DNA of 64,000 nucleotides from Pseudomonas bananamidigenes. Lineage in GTDB: Bacteria; Pseudomonadota; Gammaproteobacteria; Pseudomonadales; Pseudomonadaceae. The stretch lies in contig NZ_LRUN01000022.1 in assembly GCF_001679645.1 (NCBI RefSeq), forward strand, positions 1 through 64,000. Direction: 5' to 3'. A model generated the notes under the pieces. It saw only the letters and a program-made list of their open reading frames with translations. It was not told where the DNA came from and ran no database searches. The translations under genes were made by a program, and so were the position numbers. Positions 1 through 8,519 of the stretch are shown here, one piece after another (within the stretch, counting starts at the first letter, position 1; every line of letters begins with the position of its first letter).

Positions 1-27
1 GTGAGGGCAGCGGAGGAACTGACTCAC

Positions 28-882
28 TCAAGCCCCCGCCCACGCCTGCAAACTCAAATGCGCCTTCTCCCCCGGCGCCAGATGCAGGCTGTCGGTGCCC
101 CCCGCCGCCGCTTCGACACAGACAAATTCCGAGACCTCATCCCAGGTCACGCCCAGCAACGGCCGCGCCCCCGGATGCCACACCACCGTGTCCGCACTGT
201 CACCGGTATCGATGCACAATTCACGCTGCCAGGCGTGATCCTTGAGTTGCAATTCGCCGTCATGCTGGAACACCCGCTGACACCCGCCATCGACCCGCAA
301 CTCACCTTCCTGCTGGCAGACTTCACGATTCAACTGATCGTAACCCTGCGCGCCCTCGAGCCCAGACAGCGCTATCTCACTCACGTCGCCAATACGCCAG
401 TAAGCGTGCAAAGCCTGGCTCAACTGACACGGCATGTCGTCCTGATGCTCGGTGCTCAGGTGCAATTCCATGCGTTCGCCCAGGTGCGCGTGCAGGTCCA
501 CCTGCCAGTCGCACAGCTGCAATTGCCAGTGCAGGCGTACGCCGTCGTCGGCGGCGCTGCTGTCGAGCAGTTTCCAGTCCAGCAGTCGCGCCCAGCCATG
601 GGACGGCCAGGCGTTTTCACTCGGATGGCGGCCATACCACGGCCAACAAACGGGTACGCCACCACGGATTGCGCCGACATGCGGCCACTTCGCCGCGCAC
701 CACAACCACGGCTTTTGCCCGCGCGGCTGAAAGTGCAGCAATTGCGCCCCCTGACGACTGAATACCGCCTGACACAGCGGATGGTCGATCACCAGCACAT
801 CGCGCATCTGATAGCGCTCCCAGGCGAACACCGGTCGTTCGCGCAAGGATTTGAAAAAGCGTTGCAGCGGATGCTCATGCAT
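28..882 (-). CDS. D-hexose-6-phosphate mutarotase (aldose 1-epimerase family, YeaD type)
   Basis: The 284-residue cytoplasmic protein would interconvert alpha and beta anomers of glucose 6-phosphate. Family signs are the N-terminal segment GAQLLHFQPRG (about 43-53), the sugar-binding stretch GGVPVCWPWYGRHP (about 74-87) followed by SHGWARLLDW, and a full-length beta-sandwich size. It is the last gene of the minus-strand glucose locus, downstream of oprB and separated from it by a strong hairpin terminator, so it may depend on read-through. The location fits Entner-Doudoroff glucose use. The family is clear; the exact sugar phosphate is inferred. Confidence 0.88.
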   Translation of the reverse strand: MHEHPLQRFFKSLRERPVFAWERYQMRDVLVIDHPLCQAVFSRQGAQLLHFQPRGQKPWLWCAAKWPHVGAIRGGVPVCWPWYGRHPSENAWPSHGWARLLDWKLLDSSAADDGVRLHWQLQLCDWQVDLHAHLGERMELHLSTEHQDDMPCQLSQALHAYWRIGDVSEIALSGLEGAQGYDQLNREVCQQEGELRVDGGCQRVFQHDGELQLKDHAWQRELCIDTGDSADTVVWHPGARPLLGVTWDEVSEFVCVEAAAGGTDSLHLAPGEKAHLSLQAWAGA

Positions 883-927
883 TTGCCACGGTCCTGAACT
901 CGTCTTTCACAGGGCTGCGCCGCCCTC

Positions 928-957
928 AAAAAAAAGCGGACAGCCTTGGCCGTCCGC
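928..957 (-). terminator. Rho-independent terminator after oprB
   Basis: Read on the minus strand, a GC-rich stem (GCGGACGGCC with GGCTGTCCGC, loop AA) is followed at once by eight T residues. It lies 38 bp past the oprB stop and before the mutarotase gene, so it should end or attenuate the gts-oprB transcript. Confidence 0.85.
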
Positions 958-995
958 AAATATGCGCACATGGAGAGGAGCTTATCGCAACAGCG

Positions 996-2345
996 TTAGA
1001 ACGTAGACTGAATTTTCAGGCCGGCGACCAAAGCGTTGTCCACTTCATCCACACCACCCGGATGAGTGATGTATTGCAGGTTAGGACGCACGGTCAACCA
1101 GTTGGTGACGTGGAAGCCGTAGTTGATCTCGTAGTTGTATTCGGTCTCGCGAATCGGCGAGAACACCGGATTGTCGTAGTCCGAAACACCGTTGGAGACG
1201 TTCAGCAGCTCGGCGTTTTTCTTCACGTCGTCGTTGACGTGGATACGCGCCGCACCGATACCGACGTCATCTTTCGGACGGGCGTCGAACGGGCCTTTGT
1301 AGACAAACATCACCGACTGATAGTTGTCGATGAAGTTGGTGTCCTTGTCGTGGAACGTGGCGTTGGCCGCGATGTTCAGACCACGCGAAGCGTCACCGTT
1401 GTGGCTGGTGAGTTGCTGCTGCGCAACGAACCAGTAGCCGTGCTTGCTGCTGTGGGTGCGATAGGCGTTGCCGGTGGTTGCGGCGTCGTTGCCGTTGATG
1501 TCTTCGCGGACGTCTGCGGCATCAGCCGTGCTCTTGTAGTAACCGACGCGGTATTCGCCCGGCAGGCTGTTGACCTTCGGCGACCAGACCAGCTCGACCG
1601 GCAGCACGGTACCTTTGGTGCCGCTGCCGCTGAGTTTGAAGCCGTTGCCGTGTTCCAGCTGCGACGGGTTCTGGTTGTACGCGCCGATCTGCGCGTAGAG
1701 CTCGTCGTTGATGTTGTACTTCACGCGGATCGCGGCCTGGCTGACGGGCCAGTTGTACCAGATGTTGGTGGCCCAGTTACCGACCTGCGAGCCGCAGAAC
1801 GCCAGGTTCTGGAAGTCGCACGGGAAGGTATTGAAGTCTTCGCCCTCACCGAAGTAACCGGCCTTGACGTCGAGCTTGTTGTCGAAGAATTGGTGCTGAA
1901 TCCACAGTTGGGTCAGACGCACCATGTGGCCACGACCGTAGACTTCCTGCGAGGAAGACAGGGTGCCGGCACGCGGATCGCCAACGCGATCGTTGGAGAT
2001 GTTCTGACCGTTACGGTTGGTCAGCTGGATCTTGGCCTGAGTGTTGTCCCAACCCCAGAGTTTCTGCAGGTCCAGAGCCACGCCCAGACCGAACTGGTCG
2101 CTGTAGCGGCCGGTCTTGTCGTCGTTGTAGCCGCCATGCAGGTTGGCGCCCATCTCACCGACGTAGTCAGCCTTGATGTCGATGCCTTGCTCGATCAATT
2201 TGGTCCGCTCGCCACCCCAGTCGCCCGTCATCCATTTGGAATCGGAGCTGAATGCATCGGCGGCCATGGCATTGCCGGCCATGACCAATGCGGCCGCGGC
2301 TGACACTTGGCAGATCAACCGGGCATTGACGTGTTTCTTTTTCAT
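996..2345 (-). CDS. oprB: Carbohydrate-selective porin OprB
   Basis: Outer-membrane porin for glucose and related sugars that feeds the periplasmic binding protein GtsA. The start at 2345 gives about 449 residues beginning MKKKHVNARL, with a signal peptide ending near AGNAMA-AD; an upstream in-frame ATG at 2387 would add 14 charged residues before the signal peptide and is less likely. The body is rich in alternating beta-strand sequence, with the OprB-type opening WMTGDWGGERTKL, and ends in an aromatic residue (IQSTF) as expected for beta-barrel assembly. It follows gtsD on the same strand with a REP doublet between. An A-rich Crc/Hfq-type motif overlaps its leader. Confidence 0.93.
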   Translation of the reverse strand: MKKKHVNARLICQVSAAAALVMAGNAMAADAFSSDSKWMTGDWGGERTKLIEQGIDIKADYVGEMGANLHGGYNDDKTGRYSDQFGLGVALDLQKLWGWDNTQAKIQLTNRNGQNISNDRVGDPRAGTLSSSQEVYGRGHMVRLTQLWIQHQFFDNKLDVKAGYFGEGEDFNTFPCDFQNLAFCGSQVGNWATNIWYNWPVSQAAIRVKYNINDELYAQIGAYNQNPSQLEHGNGFKLSGSGTKGTVLPVELVWSPKVNSLPGEYRVGYYKSTADAADVREDINGNDAATTGNAYRTHSSKHGYWFVAQQQLTSHNGDASRGLNIAANATFHDKDTNFIDNYQSVMFVYKGPFDARPKDDVGIGAARIHVNDDVKKNAELLNVSNGVSDYDNPVFSPIRETEYNYEINYGFHVTNWLTVRPNLQYITHPGGVDEVDNALVAGLKIQSTF

Positions 2346-2360
2346 CCCTACATCCTCGTC

Positions 2361-2372
2361 TTTATTGTTATT
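2361..2372 (-). promoter_or_regulatory. Candidate Crc/Hfq catabolite-activity motif in the oprB leader
   Basis: The minus strand reads AATAACAATAAA just upstream of the oprB ribosome-binding region, which fits the AANAANAA pattern that Hfq and Crc bind on pseudomonad mRNAs. Repression by this route is inferred. Confidence 0.5.
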
Positions 2373-2440
2373 AACTGTTTTTTCCAACGCGGTTTACATA
2401 ACGTGCGATGGATTGCAGGCAATACACCGCGTGCTCCCCT

Positions 2441-2528
2441 GTGGGAGCGAGCCTGCTCGCGATAGCGGTTTTACTTCCCACATCTCAGTCGACTGATACT
2501 CCGCCTTCGCGAGCAGGCTCGCTCCCAC
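2441..2528. repeat. REP doublet (REPIN-like hairpin) between gtsD and oprB
   Basis: Two inverted copies of the pseudomonad REP core (GTGGGAGCGAGCCTGCTCGCG and its complement) flank a short spacer, 88 bp overall. The same structure occurs eight times in this window. Its place between gtsD and oprB could affect mRNA stability inside the transcript. Confidence 0.9.
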
Positions 2529-2540
2529 ACTCTTTGACCC

Positions 2541-3701
2541 TCAGCGCCCTTTGAACTGCGCCACGTTTGCAGATCGTGCTTCGACCCGAGAATGCCCCGC
2601 CACGCCCAGGCGCTCGCCGCTGTTGGCATCGAACAGCAGCACTTTCGACGGATCGAATTGCAGGGTCAGGGTCTCGCCCACCTGCGGCGCCACGTCCGGC
2701 GCCAGTCGGCAGCAGACCTTGGTCTCGTTGAGGTTGACGAACACCAGGGTGTCCGGACCGGTCGGTTCGGTAACCTGCACTTCAGCCTTGATGCTCGGCA
2801 GGCCGTTGCCTTCGCCATTGGCCAGCGCGATCTGCTCCGGACGCAGGCCGAGGATCACTTCGCGGTCTTCGAGACCGGCATCCTGCATCGCCATCGGCAG
2901 TTCGCAACGGGCCTGGCCGCTGTCAAGCAGCGCCACCAGACGACCGTCCTTGCGTTGCAGGCGCAGCGGGATGAAGTTCATCGGCGGCGAACCGATGAAG
3001 CTCGCCACGAACAGGTTGGCCGGGTCGTTGTAGATCTCCTTCGGCGTACCGAACTGCTGGATGATCCCGTCCTTCATCACCGCCACCTTGTCGCCCAGGG
3101 TCATCGCTTCGATCTGGTCGTGGGTCACGTAGACCGTGGTGGTCTTCAGACGCTGGTGCATCAGCTTCATTTCGGTGCGCATCTCGACGCGCAGCTTCGC
3201 GTCGAGGTTGGACAGCGGTTCGTCGAACAGATAGATCTTCGGTCGACGCGCCAGGGCACGGCCCATGGCGACCCGCTGTTGCTGGCCACCGGAGAGCTGA
3301 CCCGGCTTGCGATTGAGCAGGTGCTCGATCTGCAACAGCTTGGCCACCCGGGCGACTTCTTCGTCGATGGCCGATTGAGGCATCTTGCGGATCTTCAGAC
3401 CGAACTCGATGTTCTCGCGCACGCTCATGGTCGGGTACAACGCGTAGGACTGGAACACCATGGCGATGTCGCGATCTTTCGGGCTCATGCCGCTGACGTC
3501 CTGATCGCCGATCATGATCGCGCCGCCGGTGATGGTTTCCAGGCCGGCGATGCAGTTCATCAGGGTCGACTTGCCGCAGCCCGAAGGCCCGACAAGGATC
3601 AGGAACTCACCGTCCTTGATCGACAGTTCGATGTTCTTCAGGGTGTCCGGCAGACCGGCACCGTAGGTCTTGTTTACATTGCGAAGTTCGAGCGTAGCCA
3701 T
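2541..3701 (-). CDS. gtsD: Glucose ABC transporter ATP-binding protein
   Basis: The 386-residue ATPase energises the GtsABC glucose importer at the inner membrane. Visible motifs are Walker A GPSGCGKST (about 38-46), the Q-loop region, signature LSGGQQQR (about 135), Walker B IYLFDEP with the switch His in YVTHDQ, and a C-terminal MalK/UgpC-type OB-fold from about residue 240. The start lies 2 bp after the gtsC stop, indicating translational coupling. In pseudomonads this ATPase serves glucose uptake; the MalK-like family also serves other sugars, so specificity comes from the gtsA-oprB context. Confidence 0.95.
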   Translation of the reverse strand: MATLELRNVNKTYGAGLPDTLKNIELSIKDGEFLILVGPSGCGKSTLMNCIAGLETITGGAIMIGDQDVSGMSPKDRDIAMVFQSYALYPTMSVRENIEFGLKIRKMPQSAIDEEVARVAKLLQIEHLLNRKPGQLSGGQQQRVAMGRALARRPKIYLFDEPLSNLDAKLRVEMRTEMKLMHQRLKTTTVYVTHDQIEAMTLGDKVAVMKDGIIQQFGTPKEIYNDPANLFVASFIGSPPMNFIPLRLQRKDGRLVALLDSGQARCELPMAMQDAGLEDREVILGLRPEQIALANGEGNGLPSIKAEVQVTEPTGPDTLVFVNLNETKVCCRLAPDVAPQVGETLTLQFDPSKVLLFDANSGERLGVAGHSRVEARSANVAQFKGR

Positions 3702-3703
3702 GA

Positions 3704-4549
3704 TTACCCCTTGACTGCGCCGGCCGTCAGCCCGCGCACGAAATACTTGCCTGCGACCACATAGACCAGCAGGGTCGGCAGCCCGGCGATCATCGCCGCC
3801 GCCATGTCCACGTTGTATTCCTTGGCCCCGGTGCTGGTGTTGACCAGGTTGTTCAGCGCCACCGTGATCGGTTGCGAGTCCCCGCTGGAGAACACCACGC
3901 CGAACAGGAAGTCGTTCCAGATCTGGGTGAACTGCCAGATCAGGCAGACCATGATGATCGGGGTCGACATCGGCAGAATGATCCGGCGGAAGATGGTGAA
4001 GAATCCTGCGCCGTCCAGCCGCGCAGCCTTGATCAGCGCATCCGGAATGCTCACGTAGTAGTTACGGAAAAACAGCGTGGTGAACGCCAGCCCGTAAACC
4101 ACATGCACGAACACAAGGCCCGTGGTGGTGCTCGCCAGGCCCATCTTGCCGAGGGTGAACGACGCCGGCAGCAGCACGGTCTGGAACGGCAGGAAGCAGC
4201 CGAACAGCAACAGGCCGAAGAACAGCTGCGAACCCTTGAAGCGCCAGAACGACAGCACATAGCCGTTCAACGCACCGATGGCGGTGGAGATGATCACGGC
4301 CGGAACGGTGATCTTGATCGAGTTCCAGAAGTACCCGTCAACCGTGGCCCAGGCTTTCACCCAGCCGATACCGCTGACCACGGTCGGCCAGCTCAGCAGG
4401 TTGCCGGTGGAGATGTCTTCCGGGGTCTTGAAGCTGGTCAACAGCATGACCACCAGCGGCACCAGATACAGCAGGACCGCAAGGATCAGCACCGCGTAGA
4501 TCGCGATGCGACTCAGGCTGATGGAAGGTTTGGCAGCGAGACTAGTCAT
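3704..4549 (-). CDS. gtsC: Glucose ABC transporter permease (MalG type)
   Basis: The 281-residue inner-membrane permease pairs with GtsB. It has about six hydrophobic segments, starting with AVLILAVLLYLVPLVVML near the N terminus, and the EAA-type cytoplasmic loop around DALIKAARLDGAGFFTIF (about residue 175) that docks on the ATPase. Its start overlaps the gtsB stop by 8 bp and it ends 2 bp before gtsD, so the three genes form a tight operon. Confidence 0.94.
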   Translation of the reverse strand: MTSLAAKPSISLSRIAIYAVLILAVLLYLVPLVVMLLTSFKTPEDISTGNLLSWPTVVSGIGWVKAWATVDGYFWNSIKITVPAVIISTAIGALNGYVLSFWRFKGSQLFFGLLLFGCFLPFQTVLLPASFTLGKMGLASTTTGLVFVHVVYGLAFTTLFFRNYYVSIPDALIKAARLDGAGFFTIFRRIILPMSTPIIMVCLIWQFTQIWNDFLFGVVFSSGDSQPITVALNNLVNTSTGAKEYNVDMAAAMIAGLPTLLVYVVAGKYFVRGLTAGAVKG

Positions 4550-5450
4550 GACGCTTGGTCCTCAGCTCGGAGTACAGGTAAGGCACGATGATCGCGAGGA
4601 TCGCACCGAGCATCAGGATTGCACTGGCCGAGCCCATGCCCATCTGCCCACGGCTGAACGTGAACGAGTACATGAACATCGCCGGCAGGTCGGAGGAGTA
4701 ACCCGGGCCGCCGGCCGTCATGGCCGCCACCAGGTCGAAGCTCTTGATCGCGATGTGCGCCAGAATCATCACCGCACTGAAGAACACCGGACGCAGGCTT
4801 GGCAGCACCACTTTCCAGTAAATGTGCGGCATGCTCGCGCCGTCGATCTGGGCGGCACGGATGATCGACTGATCAACGCCACGCAGACCGGCGAGAAACA
4901 TCGCCATGATGAAGCCCGAGGCTTGCCAGACCGCCGCGATCACCAGGCAATACACCACACGATCCGGGTCGATCAGCCAATCGAGACGGAAGCCTTCCCA
5001 GCCCCAGTCCCGCAGCAATTTGTCCAGGCCCATGCCCGGGTTGAGCAACCATTTCCACGCGGTACCGGTGACGATCATCGAGAGCGCCATCGGGTACAGG
5101 TAAATGGTGCGGATAAAGCCTTCGCGACGGATTCTCTGGTCGAGGAAAATCGCCAGCGTCACGCCGATCACCAAAGTGATGGCGATGAACATGCCGCCAA
5201 ACACGGCCAGGTTCTTGCTCGCCACCCACCAGCGGTCGTTGTCGAACAGCCTTGCGTACTGCGCCAGCCCTGCCCACTTGTAGTTCGGCAGGAAGGTCGA
5301 CGAGGTGAACGACAGGACAAACGTCCAGAGGATATAGCCATAAAAGCCCACCAGAACGATGAACATGCTCGGCGCCAGCACCAGTTTCGGTAGCCAGCGC
5401 TGCAATGCGTCGAACGGCGAGGCCTTGCTGAACACAGCAACAGAACTCAT
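4542..5450 (-). CDS. gtsB: Glucose ABC transporter permease (MalF type)
   Basis: The 302-residue inner-membrane permease is read from the ATG at 5450 (MSSVAVFSK). An in-frame start at 5501 would add 17 residues encoded inside a perfect hairpin and is rejected. Several membrane segments are visible, and the EAA loop is near RGVDQSIIRAAQIDGASM (about residue 200). It lies after gtsA, separated by 93 bp holding a 16-bp-stem hairpin, and overlaps gtsC by 8 bp. Confidence 0.93.
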   Translation of the reverse strand: MSSVAVFSKASPFDALQRWLPKLVLAPSMFIVLVGFYGYILWTFVLSFTSSTFLPNYKWAGLAQYARLFDNDRWWVASKNLAVFGGMFIAITLVIGVTLAIFLDQRIRREGFIRTIYLYPMALSMIVTGTAWKWLLNPGMGLDKLLRDWGWEGFRLDWLIDPDRVVYCLVIAAVWQASGFIMAMFLAGLRGVDQSIIRAAQIDGASMPHIYWKVVLPSLRPVFFSAVMILAHIAIKSFDLVAAMTAGGPGYSSDLPAMFMYSFTFSRGQMGMGSASAILMLGAILAIIVPYLYSELRTKRHD

Positions 5451-5486
5451 GGGAAGATCCAGTAAAAAAGATGAAGGACCGCTGCA

Positions 5487-5529
5487 AGCTGCCAGCTTCA
5501 AGCCGATGCGCGACTTGAAGCTGGCAGCT
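5487..5529 (-). other. Intercistronic stem-loop between gtsA and gtsB
   Basis: A perfect 16-bp inverted repeat (AGCTGCCAGCTTCAAG and its complement) with an 11-nt loop lies 14 bp past the gtsA stop. It has no T tract, so it looks like an mRNA-stabilising or processing structure of the kind that lets a binding protein be made in excess over its permeases. Confidence 0.75.
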
Positions 5530-5543
5530 GCTCTACGCCGGTG

Positions 5544-6845
5544 TTACTTGGCTGCCTTGACGGCAGTGCCGAGTTTTTTGGCAGCGTCGGCCGGGTCGGC
5601 TTTCGGGTCGTTGATGTAGTTGGTCACGACATCGAAGAACGCCCCCTGCACCGCCAGCGTGGTCGCCATGTTGTGCGCCATGCTCGGCTGCAGGCCGCCG
5701 GTCTCGGCGTCTGCCAGGAAGTCCTTGGCAGCGGTCTGGGCGCAGGAGTCGAAACCATACTTGCCCATGTCGGCGAGCATGTCGTTGCGCACAGGGATCG
5801 AACCCTTGTTGATGCTGAAGACTTTCTGGAAGTTTTCACCCAGCACGACTTTGGCGATGTCCTGCTGACCGGCCGCAGTACCCGCGTCCTTCTGCTTGAA
5901 CACGGCCAGTGAGTCGATGTTGTAGGTGAACGCCTTGTCGGTGCCCGGGAAGGCTACGCATTCGTAATCCTTGCCGGCGACTTTCTTGGCGGCGGTCCAT
6001 TCGGACTTGGCCCAGTCACCCATGATCTGCATGCCGGCCTTGCCGTTGATGACCTTGGCCGCTTCCAGGTTCCAGTCCTGGCCTTTGCCGTCGACGTCCA
6101 TGTAGGTCGCGACTTTCTTCAGCTCGGTCAGGGCCTTGACCATTTCCGGACCGGTCAGGGCAGCGTTGTCCAGGTCGACCAAGGCTTTCTTGTAACCATC
6201 AACGCCCATCACCGACAGCACGACCGCTTCGAACACGGTGCTGTCCTGCCAAGGCTGACCGCCGTGAGCCAGCGGGATGAAGCCTGCAGCCTTGAGCTTG
6301 TCACCGGCGGCGTAGAATTCTTCGAGGGTGGTCGGGGCTTTGGCGATACCGGCCTTTTTGAAGACTTCCGGGTTGATCCACAGCCAGTTCACCCGGTGAA
6401 TGTTCACCGGCACGGCCACGTAATCACCGTCGTACTTCACGGTATCGGAGACTTTCTTGTCGAGCAGGCTGTCCCACTTCTCGGACTTGGAAACGTCCTT
6501 CAGCACGTCCGTGTCGAGCAGACCGGTCGAGGCCCATTCCTGGATGTCGGGGCCTTTGATCTGGGCCACGCCCGGCGGGTTGCCGGCGACGGCACGGCTT
6601 TTCAGCACGGTCATGGCAGTCGCACCGCCACCACCTGCGACAGCGCCGTCTTTCCAGGTGAAACCGTCTTTCTCCACTTGTGCCTTGAGTACATCGACGG
6701 CGGCTTTTTCGCCACCGGAGGTCCACCAATGCACGACTTCCACCGAACCTTTGGATTCGGCAGCGGAAACACTCAGGGGCAGCACAGCGAGCGGGAACAG
6801 GGAGGCGACAGAAATGACAGTAGCGAGACGAGAAATCGCATTCAT
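5544..6845 (-). CDS. gtsA: Glucose ABC transporter periplasmic binding protein
   Basis: Family 1 extracellular sugar-binding protein, 433 residues from the ATG at 6845 ([10 protein letters not shown]), with a signal peptide ending near LSVSAAES. The mature protein opens with the typical [19 protein letters not shown] and contains the substrate-cleft stretch [12 protein letters not shown]. It captures glucose delivered through OprB and passes it to GtsBC. AAGG lies about 10 nt before the start. The upstream in-frame start at 6899 would put 18 polar residues before the signal peptide. A shared operator-like motif (6931-6970) and an A-rich motif (6858-6869) precede it. Confidence 0.95.
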   Translation of the reverse strand: MNAISRLATVISVASLFPLAVLPLSVSAAESKGSVEVVHWWTSGGEKAAVDVLKAQVEKDGFTWKDGAVAGGGGATAMTVLKSRAVAGNPPGVAQIKGPDIQEWASTGLLDTDVLKDVSKSEKWDSLLDKKVSDTVKYDGDYVAVPVNIHRVNWLWINPEVFKKAGIAKAPTTLEEFYAAGDKLKAAGFIPLAHGGQPWQDSTVFEAVVLSVMGVDGYKKALVDLDNAALTGPEMVKALTELKKVATYMDVDGKGQDWNLEAAKVINGKAGMQIMGDWAKSEWTAAKKVAGKDYECVAFPGTDKAFTYNIDSLAVFKQKDAGTAAGQQDIAKVVLGENFQKVFSINKGSIPVRNDMLADMGKYGFDSCAQTAAKDFLADAETGGLQPSMAHNMATTLAVQGAFFDVVTNYINDPKADPADAAKKLGTAVKAAK

Positions 6846-6857
6846 CTGAGATGTACC

Positions 6858-6869
6858 TTTCTTGTTGTT
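6858..6869 (-). promoter_or_regulatory. Candidate Crc/Hfq motif in the gtsA leader
   Basis: The minus strand reads AACAACAAGAAA directly upstream of the gtsA ribosome-binding site, which matches AANAANAA. Catabolite repression of glucose uptake by Crc/Hfq is known in pseudomonads; binding here is inferred. Confidence 0.6.
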
Positions 6870-6930
6870 ATGCATGCAAGTCTGGTGCTTGCGCTGCAAA
6901 CGAGTTTAAACAGAGCGTTTCCCCTCGCAG

Positions 6931-6970
6931 GTAACGAAGGGACGCGCAAATGTCACCGCATGGTTACACA
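6931..6970. promoter_or_regulatory. Operator-like motif upstream of gtsA
   Basis: GTAACGAA, 12 bp, TGTCACCG, 4 bp, GTTACACA (plus strand). The same three elements at the same offsets precede the AGE epimerase gene at 8285-8324. The last element overlaps the stop codon of the epimerase gene. A regulator of glucose uptake such as GltR is the obvious candidate, but no binding is shown. Confidence 0.5.
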
Positions 6971-8223
6971 GGAACGGGCCGGGACAACTGCGCCAGCGCC
7001 GTCGCCATGCTCGGCGCCAGCGGCAGACGCGGAATCAGCACCGCCTGCCAGGCGTGATACAGATCGGGTTTGCCCGCCCAGATATCGGCACTTGGACGGT
7101 TCTGCGGATCGAGTTCGTGATGCCAGCTGCCGTCGCAGCGGTCGATGAAATTCGCTTCGCAGAATTCCCAGAATAGCCGGTACCAGGATTCGTACTGCGC
7201 ATCGCCAGTACGTTTGAGCAAGGCACTCGCAGCAGCGCTGGCCTCGGCATGGGTCCAGTGCAGGCGATGGCGCACCACAGCCTTGTTGTCCCAATCGAGG
7301 GTGTAGACGATGCCCGGGGCACCATCGACGTCCCAGCCATGACGGCAGTTTTGCTCGAACAGTTTTTGCGCATCGGTGACCAGCCAGCCGGGCGTGAGCA
7401 TGCCGGCCCGGACTCGAGCGGCTTCGAGGTGGAGCAACAGCCGCGCCCACTCGAAACCATGGCCCGGCGTGGTGCCGTAGGGGCGGAAGCCGTCGGCGGG
7501 GTTGTCATGGTTGTATTCGCGCAGCGGCTGCCAGTTTCGGTCGAAATGTTCGATCACCAGGTAATCATTGGCGGCGGCGTGAACGTGGATCACCCGCTCG
7601 ACAATGCGCTGTGCACGCACCAGCCAGCGCGGGTCCTCGGTGGCATCGGCCAGCGCGAGGAACGCTTCGGTGGCGTGCATGTTGCTGTTGGCGCCGCGAT
7701 AGGCTTCTTCTTCGCGCCAGTCGCGGTTGAAGAATTCGCGCAGGGCGCCCTCTTCTTCACTCCAGAAATACGTGTCGATGATGTCGATGGCGTCATCCAG
7801 CAACGCTTGCGCGCCGGGGCGTTGCGCGACCACGGCGGAGCTCGCCGCGAGGGCCACGAAAGCATGCAGATAAGCATTCTTGCCGGTGTTGCCGTCGCGA
7901 TGTCCGGCGACGGCGAACCAGCCACCGTGCAGCGCATCGCGCAACGGACCGCGCAATGCCGCAATGCCGTGATCGACCAGTTCGGCGAATCCCGGCAGGC
8001 CCTGAATGTGGGCCATGGTGAAGCTGTGGGTCATGCGCGCGGTGTTCATGGTTTCGGCGTGTGCGCCGGCCTGGAGCCGACCGCGCTCATCGAGATTGCC
8101 GAAGCCTTCGGGCAGTCGCGAAGCCTTGGCAAACGCCAGCAGGCGCAGGCCTTCATCGGCGAGCCATTGCTGGTGGGCAGGGGCGTTCAGCCAACTGCTG
8201 AAGCCCGGATTGAAGAGATCCAT
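6964..8223 (-). CDS. AGE family epimerase/isomerase (mannose or glucose isomerase-like)
   Basis: The 419-residue protein belongs to the N-acylglucosamine 2-epimerase (alpha6/alpha6-barrel) family. Recognisable stretches are RMTHSFTMAHIQGLPG (about 43-58), GGWFAVAGHRDGN (about 100-112), the His-containing NMHATEAFLAL (about 180) and GHGFEWARLLLHLE (about 255-268). Relatives interconvert mannose, fructose and glucose or epimerise cellobiose; its place directly upstream of gtsA suggests it feeds free hexose into the glucose pathway. It ends 118 bp before the gtsA start and has its own copy of the shared operator motif. Confidence 0.88.
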   Translation of the reverse strand: MDLFNPGFSSWLNAPAHQQWLADEGLRLLAFAKASRLPEGFGNLDERGRLQAGAHAETMNTARMTHSFTMAHIQGLPGFAELVDHGIAALRGPLRDALHGGWFAVAGHRDGNTGKNAYLHAFVALAASSAVVAQRPGAQALLDDAIDIIDTYFWSEEEGALREFFNRDWREEEAYRGANSNMHATEAFLALADATEDPRWLVRAQRIVERVIHVHAAANDYLVIEHFDRNWQPLREYNHDNPADGFRPYGTTPGHGFEWARLLLHLEAARVRAGMLTPGWLVTDAQKLFEQNCRHGWDVDGAPGIVYTLDWDNKAVVRHRLHWTHAEASAAASALLKRTGDAQYESWYRLFWEFCEANFIDRCDGSWHHELDPQNRPSADIWAGKPDLYHAWQAVLIPRLPLAPSMATALAQLSRPVPV

Positions 8224-8231
8224 GGAAGGCC

Positions 8232-8244
8232 TTTTTTTGTTGTT
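8232..8244 (-). promoter_or_regulatory. Candidate Crc/Hfq motif upstream of the AGE epimerase
   Basis: The minus strand reads AACAACAAAAAAA next to AGG, a few bases before the start codon, which matches AANAANAA at the ribosome-binding site. Confidence 0.55.
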
Positions 8245-8284
8245 ATGACTGCGGGGAGTCTAAACAACGGGCCGGGAGGGGCTT

Positions 8285-8324
8285 GTAACGAAAGGGACCG
8301 TTTTTGTCACCGAGCCGTGACAAA
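8285..8324. promoter_or_regulatory. Operator-like motif upstream of the AGE epimerase
   Basis: GTAACGAA, 12 bp, TGTCACCG, 4 bp, GTGACAAA. Within it TTTGTCAC and GTGACAAA form a perfect 8-bp inverted repeat spaced by 6 bp. All three elements recur at identical offsets upstream of gtsA (6931-6970). Confidence 0.55.
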
Positions 8325-8330
8325 GAGCCA

Positions 8331-8508
8331 GCCCTCACCCCAGCCCTCTCCCGGAGGGAGAGGGAGCTGACCGAGGGATATTGCAGAGCTACGCCGACCT
8401 GAACGATTCGCTTTGAATCCATAATCGATAAGGTCTTTCAGGTCGATGCATAACGCCGGACACCTCGGTCGGTCCCCTCTCCCTCCGGGAGAGGGTTAGG
8501 GTGAGGGC
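8331..8508. repeat. Nested palindromic MITE-like element
   Basis: About 47 bp at each end are inverted copies built on CCCTCTCCC and GGGAGAGGG, and an inner pair (GACCTGAA at 8396 and TTCAGGTC at 8437) makes a second stem. It has no coding capacity. It fills most of the gap between the epimerase promoter and the end of gtrS. It resembles dispersed intergenic repeats of P. fluorescens strains as I recall them. Confidence 0.8.
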
Positions 8509-8519
8509 AAGCTTTTGAC

